Shown here in pieces: positions 36,237-44,432 of a stretch of 64,000 nt of DNA; position 1 is the first letter of the stretch; the number at the start of each line of letters is the position of its first letter. The notes below the pieces were generated by a model. It ran no database searches, was not told the origin of the DNA, and saw only the letters and a program-made list of their open reading frames with translations. The stretch is from Ginsengibacter sp963792025 (GTDB lineage: Bacteria; Bacteroidota; Bacteroidia; Chitinophagales; Chitinophagaceae): NCBI GenBank assembly GCA_963792025.1, contig CAWBUS010000008.1, positions 434,001-498,000 on the forward strand. The letters run 5' to 3'. Position numbers and translations under genes: made by a program.

Positions 36237-37178
36237 TTACTTTATGTTCTTAAGCATTTCCCCGGTCATGCTGCTCAAATCGTAAGCAGGTTTCCAACTC
36301 CAATCTTTTTTGGCAACACTATCATCTATACTTTGTGGCCAGCTTTCCGCGATTGGTTGCCGGTAATCCGGTTCATACGTGGTAATAAATTCAGGAATAT
36401 GTTTTTTAATTTCTGCACTTATTTCTTTGGGAGAAAAACTCATCCCGGAAATGTTGTAGGAAGTACGAATGGTTATGTTAGCCGCATTTGCTTCCATCAA
36501 TTCAATTGTCGCTCTTATGGCATCTGGCATGTACATCATTGGCAAATAAGTATCTTCTTTTAAAAAACACTTGTATTTTTTATCCTCCAACGCGTCGTAA
36601 AATATTTCGACTGCATAGTCTGTAGTTCCACCTCCGGGCTCACTTTTGTAACTGATAAGGCCGGGGTATCTCAAGCTTCTCACATCAAGCCCATAACGGT
36701 GATTATAATAATTGCACCAGAATTCGCCCGCATATTTACTAATGCCATAAACGGTTATGGGTTCGATAATTGTTTGTTGGGGACAATTCTTTTTTGGCGA
36801 TGTTGGGCCAAAAACTGCTATGCTACTGGGCCAGTATACTTTTTGTATTTGCTCATCTTTGGCAATATCCAAAACATTTAAAAGGCTTTGCATATTAAGG
36901 CTCCATGCAAGATTCGGATTCTTTTCGCCCGTTGCTGATAAGATCGCAGCCAGCAAATATATCTGCGTTATGTTTTGCCTGATGATCTGCACATGGAGCA
37001 TTTCCTTGTTCATCACATCCAGGCTTACGTATGGGCCGGTGCCTTTCAATAACTCATTCTCTTCCCGCAGGTCAGAAGCGACCACCTGGGCCCCTCCATA
37101 AATTCGTCTAAGCTCCAGCGTTAGTTCAACGCCTATTTGCCCGCAGGCTCCAATCACTAATATTTTTTCTTTTATCAT
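36237..37178 (-). CDS. L-threonine 3-dehydrogenase, short-chain (NAD-dependent epimerase-like) type
   Basis: A 313-residue extended short-chain dehydrogenase. The NAD-binding loop is VIGACGQIGVELTLELR, the catalytic residues are in WPSSIAVFGPTSPK and YGISKYAGEFWC (Tyr-x-x-x-Lys), and SLRYPGLISYKSEPGGGTTD is the substrate-side loop found in the threonine-dehydrogenase branch. It converts threonine to 2-amino-3-oxobutyrate. The family normally partners with glycine C-acetyltransferase, which is not in the window. It lies 145 bp upstream of the outer-membrane gene on the same strand. GalE-type epimerase is an alternative but the substrate loop argues against it. Confidence 0.85.
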   Translation of the reverse strand: MIKEKILVIGACGQIGVELTLELRRIYGGAQVVASDLREENELLKGTGPYVSLDVMNKEMLHVQIIRQNITQIYLLAAILSATGEKNPNLAWSLNMQSLLNVLDIAKDEQIQKVYWPSSIAVFGPTSPKKNCPQQTIIEPITVYGISKYAGEFWCNYYNHRYGLDVRSLRYPGLISYKSEPGGGTTDYAVEIFYDALEDKKYKCFLKEDTYLPMMYMPDAIRATIELMEANAANITIRTSYNISGMSFSPKEISAEIKKHIPEFITTYEPDYRQPIAESWPQSIDDSVAKKDWSWKPAYDLSSMTGEMLKNIK

Positions 37179-37328
37179 AACATTTAATTGGGCTGCAAAA
37201 TAAAATTTTAAAGAGCAAAGAGCAAAAGAATTCAGCCGGCGTAAACTTTAACTAAAATCCAGGTTATTTAGAAAATTATTTGCAGAGTACTTTCTATTCT
37301 CTAATTTTCGTTTTTATAATAAATAAAA

Positions 37329-38297
37329 ATGAAAAAAGCCATTTGCTTTTGTGTTGTTAGCGCTTATAACTTACTGCTTATAACGACCATCTGTTATGCC
37401 AAGGATACCAAACCAGATACGGTGAGAACGGGCATTTACATTAACAGTGTGCATGATATCGATTTCAAGCAAAAAGAATATACGATAACATTTTGGCTGT
37501 GGCTAAAATATAAAAATAAGGATTTCGACTTTTTACAAAACCTCGAAGTTCCAATGGCCAAAAATGTTTCAAGATCTTTTTCAACAGTAGACAGCTCCGA
37601 TGGCAAAGTTTATATTTTGATGAAATTACAGTGCATTATGAAGGACTCATGGAAGATCGGAAATTTTCCGTTCGACCAACAGAAGCTAAGACTCTCAATC
37701 GAAAATTCGCAATATGATTCCCACTCTTTGATTTTTGTGGCTGACACACTAGGCAAACATTATGATCCGCGTTTTACTTTAAATGGCTGGAATATTGATA
37801 GCTGCATTATTTACACCGGTATAAAAAATTATGAAACCGGTTTCGGCGATGAAACTCTTGGCAAACCTCATACTGAATATAGTGCCTTTAGAGTGAGGCT
37901 CAGCATCACGAGAGATGCTTCGGGGCTATTCTGGAAAATGTTTATCGGAATGTACATCGCATTCCTTATTGCCTACGTATGCTTTTACATTCATCCGGAT
38001 GGCATTGATTCCAGATTTGGATTGAGTGTAGGATCGTTATTTGCGGTCATAGGTAATAAATACATTATTGATTCTTCGCTGCCCGAATCAACTTCTTTCA
38101 CGCTCGTTGATACGCTGCATGGCCTTACTTTATTTTTTATTTTCATAATCATCAGCGCCACTGCATACTCATTAAAACTCGTAAAAGAAAAGAAAGAAAA
38201 ACAGGCCAGGAAATTTGACATGATTGTTGCCCAGGGTATTCTTTTATTATATGTTATCTTGAATATTTATTTCATCTCGAAAGCAAACGGAGGTTAA
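37329..38297 (+). CDS. pentameric ligand-gated ion channel homologue
   Basis: A 322-residue protein with the layout of prokaryotic Cys-loop-type channels. A signal peptide (residues 1-24) is followed by a beta-rich extracellular domain (about 32-200) with the family signature region MKDSWKIGNFPFDQQKL; the FPFD motif is at 113-116. It lacks a second cysteine to close a disulfide loop, as in other bacterial members. Four membrane helices follow (about 204-222, 233-250, 262-283 and 298-317). It would form a cation or anion pore opened by an unknown ligand. It is monocistronic and divergent from the threonine dehydrogenase gene. Confidence 0.82.
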   Translation: MKKAICFCVVSAYNLLLITTICYAKDTKPDTVRTGIYINSVHDIDFKQKEYTITFWLWLKYKNKDFDFLQNLEVPMAKNVSRSFSTVDSSDGKVYILMKLQCIMKDSWKIGNFPFDQQKLRLSIENSQYDSHSLIFVADTLGKHYDPRFTLNGWNIDSCIIYTGIKNYETGFGDETLGKPHTEYSAFRVRLSITRDASGLFWKMFIGMYIAFLIAYVCFYIHPDGIDSRFGLSVGSLFAVIGNKYIIDSSLPESTSFTLVDTLHGLTLFFIFIIISATAYSLKLVKEKKEKQARKFDMIVAQGILLLYVILNIYFISKANGG

Positions 38298-38408
38298 TAA
38301 TAAATATTAATTCGTAAAATAAATACGCATTCATCGATAGGTTGGACTCATTATTGAAAAGGCATTCTTAAATTGCAGTTATTACCTAAATTAATTCTAT
38401 TGAGGAAA

Positions 38409-40355
38409 ATGTTCGGGAAGCCTTGCCTATATTTTCTGCTTGTTTGCTGCTTGTATAACCAGCAATCCAATTGTCAAACTCATGCAATCGACAGCTTAAA
38501 AAATCAAATAAATAAAGAGAGAAATAATTCGGAAAAACTTAAAGTAATTTTCGCTCTGTGCACCAAACGGCATTCACTTTCTACTGACACTTTGTATAAG
38601 TATGCATCCATCGCAAAAAAATTAAGTGCAGCAGAAAATAACAGGCACGACATTATTCTTGCGGACTATTATTATATAAATTATCTTATTAAAAAAGGTC
38701 AAATAGATTCTGCATTATCAGTTTGTGATGCCTACATTCCCGAACTTAAAAATAATAGCGACGAGAACCAGCAATACCTGAGTTTTATCGGAACCAAAAT
38801 AGGTTTGCTTATAAAATTGAACCGATACAAAGAAAGCTTCGCTACTTGTTATCTATTACTAAATGAGTCCGAAAAAAGCAGGGATACAGTGAGCGGGTTA
38901 CTGGCGCTAAACGATTTGGGTTGGATCTACATGGAAATGGATCAAAACCAGGAGGCTATTGGCTTTTTAAGAACAGCATTACAAAATCCTGCTGCTCGTA
39001 ACACCGAAAAATATGGTGAATATCTAAGTTTTATTTATTCTAATATCGCTGCTGCCTATAGTTCAATTGATAAAAATGATTCCGCCGAATATTTCATCAA
39101 TGAAGCCATTGTTTTAGCACGGAAATTTGAAAATCTCACGTCGCTGTCTAATTCACTGGCTATAAAGGCTGGCATCATGAGTGCCACGAACAGAAACAAG
39201 CAAGCTGAAGATGAGCTTATAGAAGTCGTGAACATTCGTAAACAAATTGGCGATCCCTTTTTTATTGTTAGCGACATGAACCAATTGGCTGTTTACTATT
39301 ATCATAACAATCAACCGCAAAAGGGTGTTGCTATTTCACAGGAAGGAATCGATATGGCCGTAAAAAACAATCTTGATTCTAAATTGCCACTGCTTTACGA
39401 TGGACTGGCTCAAAATTATTATGTCGCAGGCGACTACAAAATGTATGGTGAAACCCTAAAAAAAATTATAATACTTAAAGATTCTCTGTATAAAAAAAAT
39501 TCAGCGGAAGCACTTGCGGACATCCAGGGTAAATATGAGGTGCAAAAAAAAGAAAACATCATCGTTACCCAACACCTTGATCTTGTCAAAAAAAATTACC
39601 TGCTTTTTGGTTCTCTAATATTGTTTCTTTTAATAACGGTATCGGCTACACTTCTTTTCAGGATTTATAGAAAAAAACAAAAAATGAAACTTTCTTTTAT
39701 GATGGCGGAAGAAAAACGCTTATCGCATGAAGCTGTTATTCAAGCGGAAGAGAAAGAAAGAAGACGAATTGCAGCAGACCTACATGATAATATGGGTGCT
39801 TATGCAACTGCAATTATTGCGAATGTTGACGATATTGTCGTCAATAAAAAAAATGATCCAGAACCGGCCCTTTTCAATTTAAAAATAAATGCCATTGAGC
39901 TAATGAGCAACCTGCGTGATACGATTTGGGCATCTTACAAAGAAAAAATTTTGTTAACAGGAATAAGTGACCGCTTTAAAAGCTATATTAAAAAAATAAT
40001 GTCAGCATATCCGAATGTTCATATTGAGATTTCTGAAAGGATTAATAACGACATCTCTTTCTCAGCCATCCAGGCGCTCAATATTTTCCGCATTTTACAG
40101 GAAGCCTGTACCAATGCCTTAAAACACAGTGGGGCCAATATGATTGAAGTTTTATTTGAAAGCAATGGAACGCTGAAGCTTTGTGTTAAAGACAATGGAC
40201 AGGGAATTACTGATTGCAACTATATAAATAATGGTAACGGAATAAAAAATATGAAATTGCGTGCTTCTGAATCAGGATTATATTTCCGCGTGGAAGAGAA
40301 TCAACCGTCGGGCAGCATGATAATTGTAACTTCAGAACCAATACTACATACTTAG
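38409..40355 (+). CDS. TPR-containing sensor histidine kinase (NarX/HPK7 type)
   Basis: About 648 residues from ATG 38409; the frame reaches up to a TTG at 38373, but the ATG opens a signal peptide (MFGKPCLYFLLVCCLYNQQ). Residues about 30-390 are helical tetratricopeptide repeats in the periplasm, followed by a membrane helix (NYLLFGSLILFLLITVSATL), a coiled coil, the HisKA_3 motif ERRRIAADLHDNMGAYATAI, and an ATPase domain with LQEACTNALKHSGANMIEV and DNGQGITD. It pairs with the LuxR-type regulator 48 bp downstream. The signal is unknown. Confidence 0.9.
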   Translation: MFGKPCLYFLLVCCLYNQQSNCQTHAIDSLKNQINKERNNSEKLKVIFALCTKRHSLSTDTLYKYASIAKKLSAAENNRHDIILADYYYINYLIKKGQIDSALSVCDAYIPELKNNSDENQQYLSFIGTKIGLLIKLNRYKESFATCYLLLNESEKSRDTVSGLLALNDLGWIYMEMDQNQEAIGFLRTALQNPAARNTEKYGEYLSFIYSNIAAAYSSIDKNDSAEYFINEAIVLARKFENLTSLSNSLAIKAGIMSATNRNKQAEDELIEVVNIRKQIGDPFFIVSDMNQLAVYYYHNNQPQKGVAISQEGIDMAVKNNLDSKLPLLYDGLAQNYYVAGDYKMYGETLKKIIILKDSLYKKNSAEALADIQGKYEVQKKENIIVTQHLDLVKKNYLLFGSLILFLLITVSATLLFRIYRKKQKMKLSFMMAEEKRLSHEAVIQAEEKERRRIAADLHDNMGAYATAIIANVDDIVVNKKNDPEPALFNLKINAIELMSNLRDTIWASYKEKILLTGISDRFKSYIKKIMSAYPNVHIEISERINNDISFSAIQALNIFRILQEACTNALKHSGANMIEVLFESNGTLKLCVKDNGQGITDCNYINNGNGIKNMKLRASESGLYFRVEENQPSGSMIIVTSEPILHT

Positions 40356-40403
40356 TATTGCAGGAAAAAAATTAATTGGTTTCTTTTACAAAAAAGTTCA
40401 ATA

Positions 40404-41081
40404 ATGCCTACATTAATTGCGTTTGCAGATGACAAAGCCATTAACCGCAATACATTTGAACAGAAAGTTAATTCGTTTGACGATTTAAGCCTGGTTTTTA
40501 TGGCAGTTAACGGGCATGATTGCATCAGGCAATTAAAAGGCTTACCGATCAACAAACAACCGGAAATAATTTTCGTTGACCTGGAAATGCCTGAGCTTAA
40601 TGGCATACAAACGATCCAGATAGCAAAGCCACTTTATCCCCAGATTCATTTTATCATTCTGACAGTATTTGATGATGATGAAAAAATTTTTGAAGCAATT
40701 CAGTCGGGAGCGAGTGGCTATTTACTTAAAGACGACAGTGCTATTGAAATACATAATGCCATTACTAATTGCAAGGAGTACGGCGGTGCGCCTATGAGTC
40801 CGGCCATTGCCCGTAAGGCATTTGATCTGCTGAGCCGAACTACCTATCCTTCAGCCCGCGGAAATGAAAAAAATAACCAGTTAAGTTCTTTGTTATCCGA
40901 TAGGGAAAAAGAAATTCTTAAACATACCATTCACGGGTTTGATGCAAAACGAATTGCTGAAACCCTTAACATTAGCACGTTAACAGTGCGGAAGCACATA
41001 TCAAATGTTTATGAAAAATTACAGGTAAATTCAAAAGCCCAGGTAATGACGCTGGCGCATCAATACAAGTGGTTTGATTAA
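40404..41081 (+). CDS. LuxR/NarL-family response regulator
   Basis: A 225-residue regulator. The receiver domain (residues 1-120) has FADDKAINRNTF, phospho-acceptor Asp in IIFVDLEMPELNGIQ, and ILTVFDDDEKIFEAIQSGAS with YLLKDDS. The C-terminal helix-turn-helix is LSDREKEILKHTIHGFDAKR then IAETLNISTLTVRKHISNVY. It should be phosphorylated by the TPR kinase just upstream and regulate unknown promoters. A strong terminator lies 67 bp after its stop. Confidence 0.92.
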   Translation: MPTLIAFADDKAINRNTFEQKVNSFDDLSLVFMAVNGHDCIRQLKGLPINKQPEIIFVDLEMPELNGIQTIQIAKPLYPQIHFIILTVFDDDEKIFEAIQSGASGYLLKDDSAIEIHNAITNCKEYGGAPMSPAIARKAFDLLSRTTYPSARGNEKNNQLSSLLSDREKEILKHTIHGFDAKRIAETLNISTLTVRKHISNVYEKLQVNSKAQVMTLAHQYKWFD

Positions 41082-41147
41082 AATAAATAATTGTTCATGT
41101 ATGGAAACCTATTAAAAATTAAATTTAGGGCAACTTAAATTGGGGGT

Positions 41148-41180
41148 AAGGGCCACTCCGAATAAGTGGCCCTTTATTAT
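41148..41180 (+). terminator. terminator of the kinase/LuxR operon
   Basis: A 10-bp perfect stem AAGGGCCACT/AGTGGCCCTT with a 7-nt loop and a TTTATTATTT tail. Confidence 0.88.
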
Positions 41181-41670
41181 TTGGTTTACAAACTAACGGT
41201 TACTATTATTCGCTGGCAGCAATTTTTTTTGATCCAAATATGGCTGCTGAAATATCAGCAAATTTTTTCCAGTCTTTCTATTAAAACTTTTGAAGTTTTA
41301 AATGCAGAAGTTTTAAAAGTAATACTGCCAACTGCCCGGATTAACATTCTCCAATTTCGAATTTTTAGGATTGAAAAGAAAACATAACCACGTACATCTA
41401 TCATAGAAAATCTACGACTACCGATGGTAATTTCCATAAAATTTGGCGGCAAAACGAGTTAGAATTTGTACGATTCCTTCCTTGGTCATCAAAATAAAAG
41501 ATTTAAGAAGTCATTTATGGTCAGCCAGTTACAAAAGTTTTAGCAACTTTTAAGATGAAGAAAAGTCGCGTAAGTTGGCTTGCATGGATATTTACTCTAC
41601 TATACTTTTACATCATGATTGTTTGATTAGAGAGAAAAGTTTTTAATCATTAAATTCAAAAATTCACTTT
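41181..41670. other. non-coding stretch before the secreted protein gene
   Basis: About 490 bp. The open frames here (41166-41387 plus, 41255-41452 minus) are mutual shadows of A/T-rich sequence and match nothing I know. The last 100 bp (TATACTTT at 41601-41608) may hold the promoter of the secreted protein. No repeat was seen. Confidence 0.4.
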
Positions 41671-42090
41671 ATGAAACAGACAATCAAAACAACAAAATCA
41701 ATTGCAATCGGATTATTTTCCCTTTTCACAGTTGGACTAACAGCCCCAACATTTGCCAATGCAAAAACAGGCGTTCCCGTAGAATTTAAATATTTAGGGA
41801 AAGTTAAAGACCAGCCTGTATTTCAGTTGAACCTCAATCCCGACGCATCCGAAGTTTATTATATCACCTTAAAAGATGAAAACAACGATGTAATTTATTC
41901 GGAAAAAGTAAAGGCAAAGGATGTTAACTACACAAGGAAATACATGATTAATGTTACTAACGAAGAGTTAACTGCCTCAGATATTAATGTTAAGGTTGAA
42001 GTTACTTCTTTGAAAACTCATCAAACTGAGGTGTACAAAATAAGCTCACGCTCACAGGAACGCGAAGATATTATAGTTGCAAAACTTTAA
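41671..42090 (+). CDS. secreted protein of unknown function
   Basis: A 139-residue protein with a signal peptide (MKQTIKTTKSIAIGLFSLFT, cleaved near ANA at about 31). The mature part is predicted to be a single beta-sandwich: VEFKYLGKVKDQPVFQLNLN, VYYITLKDENNDVIYSEKVK, NYTRKYMINV and NVKVEVTSLKTHQTEVYKIS. I do not recognise a named domain, but short proteins of this kind are frequent in Chitinophagaceae. It stands alone with its own terminator. Outer surface or periplasmic location is inferred from the signal. Confidence 0.75.
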   Translation: MKQTIKTTKSIAIGLFSLFTVGLTAPTFANAKTGVPVEFKYLGKVKDQPVFQLNLNPDASEVYYITLKDENNDVIYSEKVKAKDVNYTRKYMINVTNEELTASDINVKVEVTSLKTHQTEVYKISSRSQEREDIIVAKL

Positions 42091-42122
42091 TAACGCATTT
42101 CAAAATTAGTTTTTCAAAAAAA

Positions 42123-42160
42123 AATGGCTTGCCTGTTGCACCATGAGGCAAGCCATTATC
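42123..42160 (+). terminator. terminator after the secreted protein gene
   Basis: A 12-bp perfect stem AATGGCTTGCCT/AGGCAAGCCATT with an 11-nt loop, followed by ATCATTTT. It lies 32 bp after the stop codon. Confidence 0.85.
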
Positions 42161-42303
42161 ATTTTAATGTAAATATCCCAAATCAATTCTAAAAAGGAGT
42201 TCGCGTATTAAAACTGGTATATCTTTTGAAAGCACGGGTAATGTTGTCACCGGTAGTTACCTGATGAATTTTTATGAATGTTTAACCTGAAAATAATACG
42301 TGT

Positions 42304-42483
42304 ATGGGCTTCAAACAATTAATAGGCTTTTTTCTGGTATTGAGTGGATTTGGAGTGGGTATCCTTATTTTACTCTGCGAGCTTAACAGCCAATTGTATA
42401 GCAATTTATTTTTGACTTCCCTCTTCATTTTTAGCTTTTTTTCTGTAATAGCGGGTACAATAATTTTGAACAGGAGCAAATAA
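42304..42483 (+). CDS. very small two-span membrane protein
   Basis: A 59-residue frame beginning MGFKQLIGFFLVLSGFGVGI. Two hydrophobic helices (about residues 6-26 and 35-53) are separated by a short polar loop (CELNSQLYSN), and the protein ends NRSK. The regular hydrophobic/polar pattern, positive C-terminus and lack of internal rare codons argue for a real gene, but I have no family match and the ribosome site is not evident. Confidence 0.45.
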   Translation: MGFKQLIGFFLVLSGFGVGILILLCELNSQLYSNLFLTSLFIFSFFSVIAGTIILNRSK

Positions 42484-42595
42484 TTTATAATAAAGCGGCC
42501 AAAAAGATAGCTTCATATTTTGTTTGAATTTGTCCCTGGCAGTTAATCAACTCGCCCTGCAGAATCAACATTCGTTTTTATCGATTTTGTTACTA

Positions 42596-42880
42596 TCAAA
42601 TTAATGCTATCACAATTTCTTCCAATTCTTTTTCTAAGGAAACTGATGATCGGCTTTTGCCGGCCCGGTTATACCAATAACCGGAATTGAAAACATCTCC
42701 TTCTTTGCGGTGAAGGTAGGCATGTATCCATGACGCATTTTTATCTTCGACGTCCTGTATCATTTGATGAGCTTTGTTCCAATCGCCTTTCGCGTCGTAC
42801 CAAAGGGATTGCAGATAAACTGACATATTTTGCGCCGGTTCTTTGGCAGATAAACTTTCTTTGAAGGTTGATAAATTCAT
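42596..42880 (-). CDS. conserved hypothetical protein
   Basis: A 94-residue soluble, helical protein. The pattern SVYLQSLWYDAKGDWNKAHQ, then DVEDKNASWIHAYLHRKEGD and GYWYNRAGKS, is like a single helical repeat unit and recurs in small Bacteroidota hypothetical proteins; function unknown. It has no membrane segment. It is divergent from the potassium channel gene; the 346-bp gap between them contains a long inverted repeat. Confidence 0.7.
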   Translation of the reverse strand: MNLSTFKESLSAKEPAQNMSVYLQSLWYDAKGDWNKAHQMIQDVEDKNASWIHAYLHRKEGDVFNSGYWYNRAGKSRSSVSLEKELEEIVIALI

Positions 42881-43226
42881 ACAATAAAATTGAATCCCGG
42901 TTTAGTGCAATTATTTTCAAATTATTTCATCGGACAATTCTCATAACGGGGAATAAAAGTTAGCAAAAAAATTATTTAATCCGGCTAAACACCAGATTTT
43001 TTAATTTGTCCAAAAACATTCTCTCGTGCAGTTCTTTCAAATTTAAAAAACAAGTTATGTTTGCTTGTCGCTAAAAAATAATCTGTAAGTTGGCTATCCA
43101 TGGCAATAACTATTGCAAGGATAGCCAGGAAGTTTACAATAAAATTTATTAATTTTTTTGCCTGGATAAAATTGACAATTACTTATCATATGAAATAGAT
43201 TTGTATCATTAACCACAACAACTGAA
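42881..43226. other. divergent intergenic region before the potassium channel gene
   Basis: 346 bp without a gene. Its only notable element is the inverted repeat at 43092-43126; the rest is A/T-rich with no obvious operator copy of the 66-bp module. Confidence 0.45.
43092..43126. repeat. two-arm inverted repeat (possible operator or hairpin)
   Basis: Outer arms GGCTATCC/GGATAGCC enclose inner arms GCAATA/TATTGC, separated by a 2-nt centre and small unpaired spacers (ATG and AA). All 14 bp are perfect. No T run follows in either direction, so it is not a normal terminator. It lies about 100 bp upstream of the potassium channel start. Confidence 0.7.
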
Positions 43227-44180
43227 ATGTCATCGCCTAAAAAAATAAATCCTTTTTCCAAACAGAATAACGATACCGGTTTTGCAAGCAACACCAACGA
43301 TACAGGTGGCCGTTTTATTAATAAGGATGGAAGTTATAACCTGGTAAAAGAAGGAATGCCTTTTTTCAAACGCTTCAGCTTGTTCCAGGATATGCTCAAC
43401 CTGCCTCTTTGGAGATTCATTACGGTTATTGTTATTTTTTATGCAGCTATTAATATTTTTTTTACTTTAATTTATTTGCTCATAGGTGTCGATCAACTGG
43501 ACGGATTAATTAGAGGCAGCAATTGGAAAATTGCAAGGGAAGTTTTTTATTTCAGCACGCAAACTTTTACTACAGTTGGTTATGGCCATGTTAATCCTGT
43601 TGGAGACGGTGCCAATATTGTTTCAGCAGCAGAAGCACTAACAGGATTTTTATCTCTTGCAATAGCTACAGGTTTGATCTATGGCCGTTTTTCAAAACCA
43701 AAGAGTTATTTGATCTTCAGTGATCATGCATTGGTAAGCCCCTTCAAAGACGGTACAGGACTTATGTTTCGTTTTGCGGCCTTTAAAGACAAGCATGCAC
43801 TTACCGACCTTGAGATAAGGGTAAATACAGGTTTGCTGCTGGTTGAAAATGATAAGCCGGTTTACAAATATTTTAGTCTCGAACTTGAAAGAACAAGGGT
43901 TGAAAGCATGCCATTGAGTTGGACGGTAGTGCATCCTATAGATGGCAACAGCCCTTTCTATGGCTTATCGGAAGATGATATGAAAAACGCAGATGTAGAA
44001 TTATATGTAATGCTGCGGGGCTTTGATGACGTATTTTCCAATTTCGTGCAGCAACGAACATCATATACTTTTAATGAAATTCTATACAATCGTAAATTTA
44101 TACCAATGTACCGCGAAAGTGATGATGGTAAAACAACAATCCTTGAATTGCATAAGCTAAATGCCCATAAAGCGATTTGA
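43227..44180 (+). CDS. inward-rectifier-type potassium channel (KirBac-like)
   Basis: A 317-residue channel. An N-terminal slide-helix region (about 35-60, SYNLVKEGMPFFKRFSLFQD) precedes outer helix TM1 (about 63-86), the pore helix and selectivity filter TFTTVGYGHV (filter 116-120), TM2 (about 131-152) and a C-terminal immunoglobulin-like cytoplasmic domain (about 160-317), including LVSPFKDGTGLMFRFAAFKD. The architecture matches prokaryotic Kir channels, which pass K+ and are gated by cytosolic factors or lipids. It is monocistronic. Confidence 0.93.
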   Translation: MSSPKKINPFSKQNNDTGFASNTNDTGGRFINKDGSYNLVKEGMPFFKRFSLFQDMLNLPLWRFITVIVIFYAAINIFFTLIYLLIGVDQLDGLIRGSNWKIAREVFYFSTQTFTTVGYGHVNPVGDGANIVSAAEALTGFLSLAIATGLIYGRFSKPKSYLIFSDHALVSPFKDGTGLMFRFAAFKDKHALTDLEIRVNTGLLLVENDKPVYKYFSLELERTRVESMPLSWTVVHPIDGNSPFYGLSEDDMKNADVELYVMLRGFDDVFSNFVQQRTSYTFNEILYNRKFIPMYRESDDGKTTILELHKLNAHKAI

Positions 44181-44432
44181 ACCAACCTACATTTATTTTA
44201 GGCAGTGAGTAAAAAATGATTGAATTTCTTAAACCCATTCAGTAGCTTTTTGCTGTCAGAATTCCTGCCTTCTTGTTTTAAATCAATATTATTTACTAAT
44301 TTATCAATATGTAAAAAATAAATAAAGCGGAACTGGCTGGCACTCGAGCCCAAGGCTCAATGATTTTATTTGCAACCATTTACGAACATCTGTAATCACA
44401 AACCCGTGAATGTCGCTTAAATTTTATTCTGT

